A stretch of DNA of 5,786 nucleotides from Rhodococcus sp. IITR03. GTDB lineage: Bacteria; Actinomycetota; Actinomycetes; Mycobacteriales; Mycobacteriaceae. The stretch lies in assembly GCA_001017865.1 (NCBI GenBank), contig LATQ01000001.1, positions 3,042,869 through 3,048,654 of the forward strand. The letters are read 5' to 3'. The translations under genes and the position numbers were made by a program. The first letter of the stretch is position 1. Every line of letters begins with the position of its first letter. Shown here in pieces: positions 1-5,786 of this stretch. The notes below the pieces were generated by a model, which saw only the letters and a program-made list of their open reading frames with translations, ran no database searches and was not told the origin of the DNA.

Positions 1-1117
1 ACGATTCACCACAGCGGCCGCATCGCCTCGCGTCCGCGCCCACCATCCCGCACGCTCGCGGAGGCCGGGGCCAGGTCGTCGTGACCGCGCACCTCGGCCG
101 CCCCAAGGGCGAGCCGGATCCGAAGTACTCGCTCGCGCCCGTCGCAGCGAAGCTCGGTGAGGTGCTCGGCCGCAACGTCCAGCTCGCTCCGACGTCGTCG
201 GCCAGGATGCGCTGGCGCGTTCCGAAGGGCTGACCGACGGCGACATCCTCCTGCTCGAGAACGTCCGCTTCGACGCTCGCGAGACCAGCAAGGACGATGC
301 CGAGCGGCTCGCCTTCGCCCGTGAGCTCGTCGAGCTCGTCGGCGACGACGGCGCATTCGTCTCCGACGGCTTCGGTGTCGTGCACCGCAAGCAGGCGTCG
401 GTCTACGACGTCGCGACGCTGCTCCCGCACTACGCGGGTGGTCTCGTCGCGGCCGAGGTCGACGTACTCGCCAAGCTCACCACCGACACCGAGCGTCCGT
501 ACGCCGTGGTGCTCGGCGGCTCGAAGGTCTCCGACAAGCTCGGGGTCATCGAGGCGCTCGCACCCAAGGTCGACACGCTCGTCATCGGTGGCGGCATGTG
601 CTTCACCTTCCTTGCGGCACAGGGCTACTCGGTCGGCACGTCGTTGCTCGAGGAGTCGATGATCGACACCTGCAAGCAGCTGCTCGAACGCTTCGGCGAC
701 GTCATCCACATCCCGCAGGACGTGGTGGTGGCCGACAAGTTCGCGGCCGACGCACAGTCGCAGACCGTCGCGGCCGACTCCATCCCCGACGGATGGATGG
801 GCCTCGACATCGGACCGGAATCCGTGCAGCGCTTCGCCTCGCTCCTCGGCTCGGCGAAGACGGTGTTCTGGAACGGCCCGATGGGCGTGTTCGAGTTCGA
901 GAACTTCGCGGCCGGCACGAAGGGTGTCGCGGAAGCGATCATCGAGGCCACCGGCAAGGGCGCGTTCAGCGTCGTCGGCGGCGGCGACTCCGCTGCGGCC
1001 GTGCGGTCGCTCGGGCTCGGTGAGGACCGTTTCTCGCACATCTCCACCGGTGGTGGCGCCTCCCTCGAGTACCTCGAGGGCAAGGAACTGCCCGGCATCG
1101 CAGTTCTGGAGGGCTGA
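1..1117 (+). CDS. pgk: Phosphoglycerate kinase, 5'-truncated by the window edge and frameshifted
   Basis: Cytoplasmic glycolytic enzyme that transfers phosphate from 1,3-bisphosphoglycerate to ADP, giving 3-phosphoglycerate and ATP. About 372 residues are recoverable; the family has about 400, so roughly 30 N-terminal residues lie off the edge. Visible in order: TITDxGRI-like start, [10 protein letters not shown] (substrate loop), [55 protein letters not shown] (nucleotide loop) and [11 protein letters not shown], ending IAVLEG. The reading frame changes: codons of frame 1 near 49-74, frame 3 from 75 to 190, then frame 2 from 191 to the stop at 1115-1117. One G is missing at about 74/75 (GCCAGG-GTC) and one at about 190/191 (CCG-GAC). 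The first 50 bases carry further small errors, including an extra C near 48. The stretch from 191 on is clean. These look like sequencing errors at a contig end. Identity is very secure; the exact N-terminal residues are not. Confidence 0.95.
1108..1113 (+). promoter_or_regulatory. Ribosome binding site of tpiA
   Basis: GGAGGG lies 9 bases before the ATG at 1123, inside the last codons of pgk. It fixes the tpiA start and fits co-transcription of pgk and tpiA. Confidence 0.8.
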
Positions 1118-1122
1118 CGGTC

Positions 1123-1903
1123 ATGGCACGGACACCGCTCATCGCGGGCAACTGGAAGATGAACCTCAACCACCTCGAGGCCATCGCCCTGGTGCAGAAG
1201 ATCGCGTTCACCCTTCCCGAGAAGTACCTCGAGAAGGTCGACGTGACGGTCATCCCGCCGTTCACCGACATCCGCTCGGTGCAGACCCTCGTCGAGGGCG
1301 ACAAGCTCGGCATCACCTACGGAGCCAGGACATCTCGGTCCACGACTCCGGCGCCTACACCGGTGAGATCTCCGGCGCGATGCTCGCGAAGCTCGGCTGC
1401 ACCTACGTGGTCGTCGGGCACTCCGAGCGTCGCACCCTGCACGGTGAGACCGACGAGATCGTCCGGGACAAGACCAAGGCCGCTCTGCGGCACGGTCTCA
1501 CTCCGATCGTGTGCATCGGCGAAGGACTCGACGTCCGCGAAGCCGGCAGCCACGTCGAGTACAACGTCGAGCAGTTGAAGAACTCGCTCGCCGGCCTGTC
1601 CGCCGACGAGATCGCGAAGATCGTCGTCGCGTACGAGCCGGTCTGGGCCATCGGCACGGGCAAGGTCGCCTCGGCGGCCGACGCACAGGAGGTGTGCGCC
1701 GCGGTGCGCAACACCCTCGCCGAACTGGCCTCGCCCGAGGTCGCGGCATCGGTCCGCGTCCTGTACGGCGGGTCGGTCAACGCCAAGAACGTCGGTGAGC
1801 TCATCGCTCAGACCGACATCGACGGCGCTCGTGGGAGGCGCCTCCCTCAAGCCGACGATTCGCTCAGCTGTCGGCGATCGCCGCAGGCGGCCCGCTCCTC
1901 TAG
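1123..1903 (+). CDS. tpiA: Triosephosphate isomerase, with four small frameshifts
   Basis: Interconverts dihydroxyacetone phosphate and glyceraldehyde 3-phosphate in the cytoplasm. With the breaks repaired the protein is 261 residues, the usual length in mycobacteria and relatives. The substrate-binding Lys is K12 in AGNWKMN, the electrophilic His is about H100 in VGHSERR, and the base Glu is about E172 in [11 protein letters not shown] (flexible loop 6); the phosphate loop LYGGSVN is at about 214-220. The frame runs from 1123 to 1326, then shifts after a lost C (GCC-CAG read as GCCAG, about 1326/1327). Near the end, two bases (GC) are missing at about 1825-1828, a G at 1851/1852 (AAG-GCC) and a T at 1860 (GAT-TTC). 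The repaired C-terminus reads [20 protein letters not shown] and ends GGPLL with stop TAG at 1901-1903. The gene starts 5 bp after pgk and is last in the glycolytic operon. Without repair the protein would stop being TIM-like after residue 68. Function is secure if the breaks are errors. Confidence 0.95.
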
Positions 1904-1920
1904 AGCGACCGGCATCAGGT

Positions 1921-1949
1921 GGGTGCAGGATCGACGAGATCCTGCACCC
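1921..1949 (+). terminator. Hairpin terminator after tpiA
   Basis: A perfect 12-bp inverted repeat: GGGTGCAGGATC at 1921-1932, loop GACGA at 1933-1937, GATCCTGCACCC at 1938-1949. It begins 17 bp after the tpiA stop and is followed by a run of C, then GCGTTTCG, not a clean T tract. Strong stems with poor T tracts are common terminators in actinobacteria. The stem is certain; that it terminates is inferred from its position. Confidence 0.8.
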
Positions 1950-2046
1950 CCCCGCGTTTCGCCTCAGCGCAGTGTTGCCGTCTCGACCCGCGTAGCCACG
2001 ACGACCGTCCCCGGCACACCCGCAGCATCCCCATATGGCGAGCGGG

Positions 2047-2052
2047 TAAGCT
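2047..2052 (+). promoter_or_regulatory. Possible -10 element of a secG promoter
   Basis: TAAGCT fits the actinobacterial housekeeping -10 pattern TANNNT and lies 43 bases before the secG start, downstream of the terminator, where a new promoter is needed. No convincing -35 hexamer is seen at the right distance, so the call is weak. Apart from this and the hairpin, nothing recognisable is seen in the 192-bp gap between tpiA and secG. Confidence 0.3.
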
Positions 2053-2095
2053 GACGCCGACGTCGCCCACCATCCGAAGGACATCGAACACCGAC

Positions 2096-2329
2096 ATGGA
2101 ACTGTTCCTGGACATCCTCCTGATCGTCACGAGCCTGTTGCTCATCCTGCTGGTGCTGCTGCACCGCGGTAAGGGCGGTGGTCTGTCCAGCCTGTTCGGT
2201 GGTGGAGTCCAGTCCAATCTCTCGGGCTCGACGGTGGCGGAGAAGAACCTCGACCGTCTCACCGTCTTCACCGGCATCATCTGGGTGATCTCGATCCTCG
2301 GCATCGGACTGCAGATCAAGTTCAGCTGA
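2096..2329 (+). CDS. secG: SecG, preprotein translocase membrane subunit
   Basis: Small inner-membrane partner of SecYE that assists SecA-driven protein export. The 77-residue protein matches the family length. Two hydrophobic segments are visible, at about residues 3-22 (LFLDILLIVTSLLLILLVLL) and about 57-74 (VFTGIIWVISILGIGLQI). Between them is the typical cytoplasmic loop with RGKGGGLSSLFGGG, then STVAEKNLDRLT. The ATG at 2096 is chosen because it gives the canonical MEL start. The same frame is open back to 1919, but that part is not SecG-like and crosses the terminator stem. A GAAGGA at 2076-2081 may be the ribosome binding site, though its 14-base spacing is long. It is the only gene here without a frameshift. 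Its place between tpiA and ppc is the usual actinobacterial arrangement. Confidence 0.95.
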   Translation: MELFLDILLIVTSLLLILLVLLHRGKGGGLSSLFGGGVQSNLSGSTVAEKNLDRLTVFTGIIWVISILGIGLQIKFS

Positions 2330-2380
2330 TCCCGCACATGCACGGCCGCTGTCGCGGTCGCGCCCCGGCCGCCGGGCACA

Positions 2381-2386
2381 GATACT
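2381..2386 (+). promoter_or_regulatory. Possible -10 element of a leaderless ppc promoter
   Basis: GATACT ends 6 bases before the ppc ATG, which would put transcription start on or next to the A of the start codon. No Shine-Dalgarno sequence is seen upstream of ppc. Together these fit the leaderless mRNAs common in actinobacteria. No clear -35 is visible in the GC-rich stretch 2340-2375, so this is suggestive only. Confidence 0.4.
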
Positions 2387-2392
2387 GGCCGT

Positions 2393-5154
2393 ATGACGGA
2401 CACTGTGCCTGCCTCTGCGACCGAACCCCTCCGCGAGGACATCCGCCTGCTCGGTGGCATCCTCGGCAACGTCATCCGTGAGCAGGCGGGACCCGAGACC
2501 TTCGACCTGGTCGAATCGGCCCGGGTGGAGAGCTTCCGGATCCGGCGCTCCGAGATCGACCGCACCGAACTCGCCGAACGCTTCGCCGACGTCGCCACCG
2601 ACGACCTGATTCCCGTCGCCCGGGCGTTCAGCCATTTCGGTCTGCTCGCCAATCTCGCCGAGGATCTGCACCGCGAACGACGTCGAGCCCTGCACGTGCG
2701 CGCAGGCGACCGACCGCAGGACAGCAGCCTCGCCGCCACCTATGCCAAACTCGACGCCGCCGGCCCGGGCCTCGACGCCGACACCGTGACCGACGCGCTC
2801 GCATCCGCTCTCGTCGCCCCCGTCATCACCGCTCATCCCACCGAGACCCGCCGACGCACCGTCTTCGACGTCCAGACCGCCGTCACCGAGCTCATGCGGC
2901 GCCGGGAGAGGACCGACGAATCCGCCGCGATCGAGGAAATCGACCGCGCCCTGTACCGGCACATCCTGACCCTCTGGGACACCGCGCTCATCCGGCTCGC
3001 GCGCCTGAGGATCATCGACGAGGTCGACAACGGTCTGCGCTACTACGACCTCGCACTGTTCGACGTCGTTCCTGCCCTCAACGCCGAAGTGCGACGCGAA
3101 CTCCGGCGACGCTGGCCGGACGCGGCGGTGCTGACCGAACCGCTGGTCCGTCCCGGAACGTGGATCGGCGGCGACCGCGACGGCAACCCCAACGTCGACG
3201 GCGAGGTCGTCACCACCGCCGCGAATCGCGCCTGTGAGACCGCGCTGCGACATCACCTCACCGAACTGGCCGCGCTCGAACGCGAACTGTCCATGTCCGA
3301 ACGCACCGCGACCATCAGCAGCGCCCTGAAGAAGCTCGCCGACGACTCGGGCGACGACAATCCCGCCCACAGCGACGAGCCGTACCGACGCGCCGTGCAC
3401 GGTATCCGCGCTCGCCTCACCGCGACCGCGGACAGGCTGCTGCCCGGCGTGGATCTGCCCCACACGGTGCGTATCCCGTGCGAGCCTATGCCACTCCGGC
3501 CCGCCTGCACACCGACCTGAACATCGTCGACGCCTCGCTGCGTGCCGGTGGCGCGGCCGTGATCGCCGACGATCGACTCGCGCACCTGCGCAGCGCCGTC
3601 GAGGTCTTCGGCTTCCACCTCGCGCCGCTCGACCTGCGTCAGAATTCCGAGGTCCACGAGAACGTCGTCGCCGAACTGCTCTCCTGGGCGGGGGTGACCG
3701 ACCGCTACCGCGACCTGCCGGAGGACGACAAGGTCGCGCTGCTCACCGCGGAGTTGCGGATCCGCCGTCCGCTCACCGCTCCCGACGCCCACCTGTCGGA
3801 CGAGACGGCCAAGGAACTCGGCATCCTGCGCGCCGCCGCCGACGTGGTCCGTCGCATCGGACCGGCCGCCATCGAGCATTACATCATCAGCATGTGCACC
3901 TCGGTGTCCGACCTGCTCGAGGTCGAGGTCCTGCTCAAGGAGGTCGGGCTGCTCGACCTCGACCGCGGTTATCCGCGCAGCACGGTGCAGGTCATCCCGT
4001 TGTTCGAGACGATCGACGACCTGCGCGGCGGTGCCGCCACGTTGACCGCCGCCCTCGCCGTGCCCGAGTTCCGCAGCCTCGTCGACGGACACGACGGACT
4101 GCAGGAGATCATGCTGGGCTACTCCGATTCCAACAAGGACGGCGGCTATCTCACCGCCAACTGGGCGCTCTACCGCGCGGAACTCGACCTCGTCGACGCG
4201 GCGCGCACCGCCGGGATCCGGCTGCGCCTGTTCCACGGTCGCGGCGGCACCGTCGGACGTGGTGGTGGACCGAGCTACGACGCCATTCTCGCCCAGCCGC
4301 CCGGCGCGGTCCAGGGCTCGTTGCGTCTGACCGAGCAAGGCGAGGTCATCGCCGCGAAGTACCGCGAACCGGTGCTCGCCCGCCGCAACCTCGAGGCGCT
4401 CGTCTCGGCGACCCTCGAGTCGAGCCTGCTCGATGTCGAAGGCCTCGGGAAGGACGCACCGGAGGCCTACCGGATCCTCGACGAACTCGCCGACCTCGCT
4501 CGCGCCGCCTACCGCCGACTCGTGCACGAGACACCGGGTTTCGTCGAGTACTTCACCACCGCGACGCCGGTCTCGGAGATCGGTGCCCTCAACATCGGCA
4601 GTCGTCCCGCCTCCCGCAAGCAGACGAAGGCGATCAGCGACCTGCGGGCCATCCCGTGGGTGCTCTCGTGGACCCAGAGTCGCGTGATGCTCCCCGGCTG
4701 GTACGGCACGGGAACGGCTGTGCAGGACTGGGTCGCCGGTGATCCGGACCGGTTGGCGACCCTGCAGGATCTCTACCGTCGCTGGCCGTTCTTCCGTTCG
4801 GTGCTGTCGAACATGGCGCAGGTGCTCGCCAAGTCCGATCTCGGCCTGGCCGCCCGGTACTCCGAACTCGTCGAGGACACCGAACTGCGCGAGCGGGTGT
4901 TCGGCAGCATCGTCGACGAGCACGCCCGCACGGTCGACGCCTACCGGCAGATCACGGGATACGACTCGCTCGTCGCGGACAATCCGGCGCTCGAGCGGTC
5001 GCTGCACAACCGCTTCCCGTATCTCGAACCGCTCAACCACCTCCAGGTCGAGTTGCTGCGCCGGTTCCGTGCCGGTGAGGACACCGACCGCGTCCGGCGC
5101 GGTATCCAGATCACGATGAACGGTCTCGCCACGGCATTGCGCAACAGCGGCTAG
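2393..5154 (+). CDS. ppc: Phosphoenolpyruvate carboxylase, with one frameshift
   Basis: Carboxylates PEP with bicarbonate to give oxaloacetate and phosphate, an anaplerotic cytoplasmic reaction. With one base restored the protein is 920 residues, normal for the bacterial enzyme. The catalytic His is H148 in [13 protein letters not shown]; then come [14 protein letters not shown] (PEP/metal region), [12 protein letters not shown] (about 574-585, conserved Lys about 582), [14 protein letters not shown] (about 614-627, the mobile glycine-rich catalytic loop), [30 protein letters not shown] and LPGWYGTG. The C-terminus, [13 protein letters not shown], matches the family's ending at the inhibitor and active-site face. 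The frame changes once, at about 3485/3486: GAG-CCC-TAT reads GAGCCTAT, so a C is missing and the second part (tat at 3487 onward) is in another frame. No domain is lost. The long open frames on the opposite strand here are shadows of GC codon bias. If the shift were real, the enzyme would be cut at residue 375 and lack the glycine-rich loop. Confidence 0.96.
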
Positions 5155-5164
5155 AAAATTTTCT
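5153..5164. repeat. A/T palindrome overlapping the ppc stop codon
   Basis: AGAAAATTTTCT is a perfect 12-bp palindrome starting at the second base of the TAG stop. It is the most A/T-rich spot in an otherwise very GC-rich window. It lies 9 bp upstream of the TGTCGA element of the next promoter. It has no loop, so it is a poor hairpin; a dimeric-protein site or UP-like element are possible but unproven. Confidence 0.6.
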
Positions 5165-5172
5165 GGTCGGGT

Positions 5173-5199
5173 TGTCGATACGGCAGGTGCCCGTTCGTC
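5173..5199 (+). promoter_or_regulatory. ECF42-type promoter of the DGPF-sigma module
   Basis: TGTCGA at 5173-5178 and CGTC at 5196-5199 are separated by 17 bases. As I recall the literature, ECF42 promoters carry TGTCGA at -35 and CGA/TC at -10, found upstream of DGPF genes. Here the motif lies upstream of a DGPF gene followed by an ECF42-like sigma factor, which supports autoregulation. Transcription would start at about 5205-5208, leaving a leader of about 35 bases. The motif match is visible; its use by the encoded sigma factor is inferred. Confidence 0.75.
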
Positions 5200-5218
5200 G
5201 TGATGGTGTAGGACGAAC
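5193..5218. repeat. 7-bp inverted repeat over the -10 element
   Basis: GTTCGTC at 5193-5199 and GACGAAC at 5212-5218 are exact reverse complements, 12 bases apart. The left arm contains the CGTC -10 element. A second, overlapping hairpin is possible in the leader (TGGTGT 5204-5209 with ACACCA 5217-5222). It could be an operator or chance; no function is known to me. Confidence 0.45.
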
Positions 5219-5229
5219 ACCACACAAAC

Positions 5230-5234
5230 GGGAG
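5230..5234 (+). promoter_or_regulatory. Ribosome binding site of the DGPF gene
   Basis: GGGAG lies 8 bases before the ATG at 5243, supporting that start rather than the later in-frame ATG at 5326, which would remove the conserved N-terminal strand. Confidence 0.7.
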
Positions 5235-5242
5235 CGACCGCC

Positions 5243-5580
5243 ATGAAGTACATGCTGCTGATCTACGCATCCACGACCGACGAGCCACCTGCACCATCGA
5301 GGACTGGCAGGACTACGAGAAGGCGATGCGCGACGCGGGTGTCCTCGTGTCCGGGCACGCCCTGCAGGATCTCGTCACCGCGACGACCGTGCAGGTCGGC
5401 GCGGACGGACGACGCACGGTGACCGACGGGCCGTTCGGCGAGAGCCGTGAGGTTCTCGGCGGATACGACGTCATCGACGTCGGCAGCCTCGACGAGGCAC
5501 TCGACTGGGCGGCGCGCTGCCCCGGATCGCGGGACGGCGGCACGGTCGTCGTGCGCCCGATCGCCGACTTCGGAAACTGA
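5243..5580 (+). CDS. DGPF (YCII-related) domain protein, with one frameshift
   Basis: Small soluble protein of the YCII-related / DGPF family, a ferredoxin-like fold. Its biochemical role is not established; members are typically encoded next to ECF sigma factors. Repaired length is 112 residues, normal for the family. The N-terminal MKYMLLIYAS strand, the EDWQDYEKAMRDAGVLVSGHAL helix-strand segment (about 20-41), the signature TDGPFGESREVLGGYDVIDV (DGPF at 62-65), the helix SLDEALDWAARCPG and the final strand TVVVRPIADF are all present. The frame breaks at about 5285/5286: GAG-CCC-ACC-TGC reads GAGCCACCTGC, so a C is missing. The repair joins DEP to TCTIEDW. Codons from 5290 to the stop at 5578-5580 are clean. 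No signal peptide or membrane segment. It is first in a two-gene unit under the ECF42-type promoter. Family assignment is secure; function is unknown. Confidence 0.92.
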
Positions 5581-5583
5581 GCG

Positions 5584-5786
5584 ATGAGGGAGCCGGCCGC
5601 GACCGTCGAGTCGGTGTTCCGTGAGGAACACGGCCGGCTCCTCGCCGCGCTCGTCCATCGATTCGGCGACCTCGACCTTGCCGAGGAGGTCGCATCGGAG
5701 GCGCTCGAGGCGGCGCTCGTGCACTGGCCGGTCGACGGTGTGCCCGAGCGTCCGGGCGCTGGCTGCTCACCACGGCCAGGCGCGAG
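5584..5786 (+). CDS. ECF sigma factor, ECF42 type, N-terminal part only
   Basis: The gene runs off the right edge; about 68 residues are visible. It begins MREPAATVESVFREEHGRLL 3 bp after the DGPF stop and continues with ALVHRFGDLDLAEEVASEAL, EAALVHWPVDGVPERPGAWL and LTTARRE. This is sigma region 2.1-2.2, which binds core RNA polymerase. The HGRLLAAL / FGDLDLAEE / W-DG-P--PGAWLLTTAR pattern is that of the DGPF-linked ECF42 group. These have a large C-terminal TPR-type extension and no classical anti-sigma factor; that part lies outside the window. A G is missing at about 5759/5760 (GCG-TGG reads GCTGG), which moves WLLTTARRE into another frame. There is no strong ribosome binding site, only GGAA at 5572-5575, so translational coupling to the DGPF gene is likely. 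Family assignment rests on the N-terminus and context. Confidence 0.88.
   Translation, partial: MREPAATVESVFREEHGRLLAALVHRFGDLDLAEEVASEALEAALVHWPVDGVPERPGAGCSPRPGA

Noticed and set aside
1..1117. pgk as a genuine pseudogene.
   Set aside because: All catalytic motifs are intact once single bases are restored, and pgk is a central glycolytic enzyme usually present once per genome.
924..2054. A long plus-strand frame joining the pgk 3' region to tpiA and the following gap, as if a fusion protein.
   Set aside because: Only the middle part (1329 to about 1825) is real, the TpiA frame after its first break. Both ends are out-of-frame or non-coding sequence.
1919..2095. A 59-residue N-terminal extension of SecG.
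   Set aside because: The extension passes through the terminator stem, is not hydrophobic or SecG-like, and the ATG at 2096 gives the normal 77-residue protein.
2343..2371. A secG terminator formed by the two CGGCCG copies.
   Set aside because: The stem is only 6 bp with a 17-base loop, CGGCCG is its own reverse complement and common in GC-rich DNA, and there is no T tract.
1964..3463. A 499-codon minus-strand open frame spanning secG and ppc.
   Set aside because: It overlaps two clearly recognised plus-strand genes and has no recognisable domain; GC-rich antisense frames stay open by chance.
3470..3500. Programmed frameshifting or a split two-gene PEP carboxylase.
   Set aside because: No slippery heptamer or downstream structure is evident, no ribosome binding site precedes 3478, and the break is the same CCC-to-CC loss seen in other genes here.
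3253..5253. A 666-codon open frame on the minus strand, antisense to ppc.
   Set aside because: It is a shadow of GC-biased third positions in ppc. Its translation is low complexity, shows no family motif, and crosses the ppc frameshift and the promoter region.
5326..5580. The DGPF gene starting at the ATG at 5326 as an 84-residue protein.
   Set aside because: This would delete the conserved MKYMLLIYAS strand, which is plainly encoded from 5243 with a ribosome binding site and is separated only by a single lost C.

Overview
The window is GC-rich chromosomal DNA from an actinobacterium. The gene order pgk - tpiA - secG - ppc, the protein sequences and the strong G/C third-position bias point to the Mycobacteriales, most likely Rhodococcus or a close relative. 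The genus is an inference from remembered family sequences, not a search. All genes read on the + strand, and both window edges cut through genes.

Layout: the 3' nine-tenths of phosphoglycerate kinase (pgk, 1-1117) is followed after 5 bp by triosephosphate isomerase (tpiA, 1123-1903), the end of a gap-pgk-tpiA glycolytic operon. A perfect 12-bp hairpin (1921-1949) probably ends that transcript. Next come secG (2096-2329), the small membrane subunit of the Sec translocon, and ppc (2393-5154), phosphoenolpyruvate carboxylase. An A/T palindrome overlaps the ppc stop codon. The right end holds a separate regulatory module: a DGPF/YCII-family protein (5243-5580) and, 3 bp later, the start of an ECF sigma factor of the ECF42 type (5584 to the edge). 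Upstream of the pair is a TGTCGA / CGTC promoter matching the published ECF42 target motif, so the module is probably autoregulated.

Pgk and TpiA catalyse consecutive lower-glycolysis steps and PEP carboxylase refills the TCA cycle from PEP, so three of the genes sit around the triose-phosphate/PEP node. SecG is there by conserved synteny, not shared pathway. The ECF42-DGPF pair is functionally independent. DGPF proteins have no established biochemical role, and this is the least understood content of the window.

Sequence quality matters to every call. Five of the six genes are interrupted by small indels, nearly all the loss of one base from a short run (CCC to CC, GGG to GG, TTT to TT). 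Restoring one base each time gives full-length, fully conserved proteins. I read these as sequencing or assembly errors, not pseudogenes, and annotate each gene across its breaks. No tRNA, rRNA, CRISPR array, insertion sequence or phage gene was seen.
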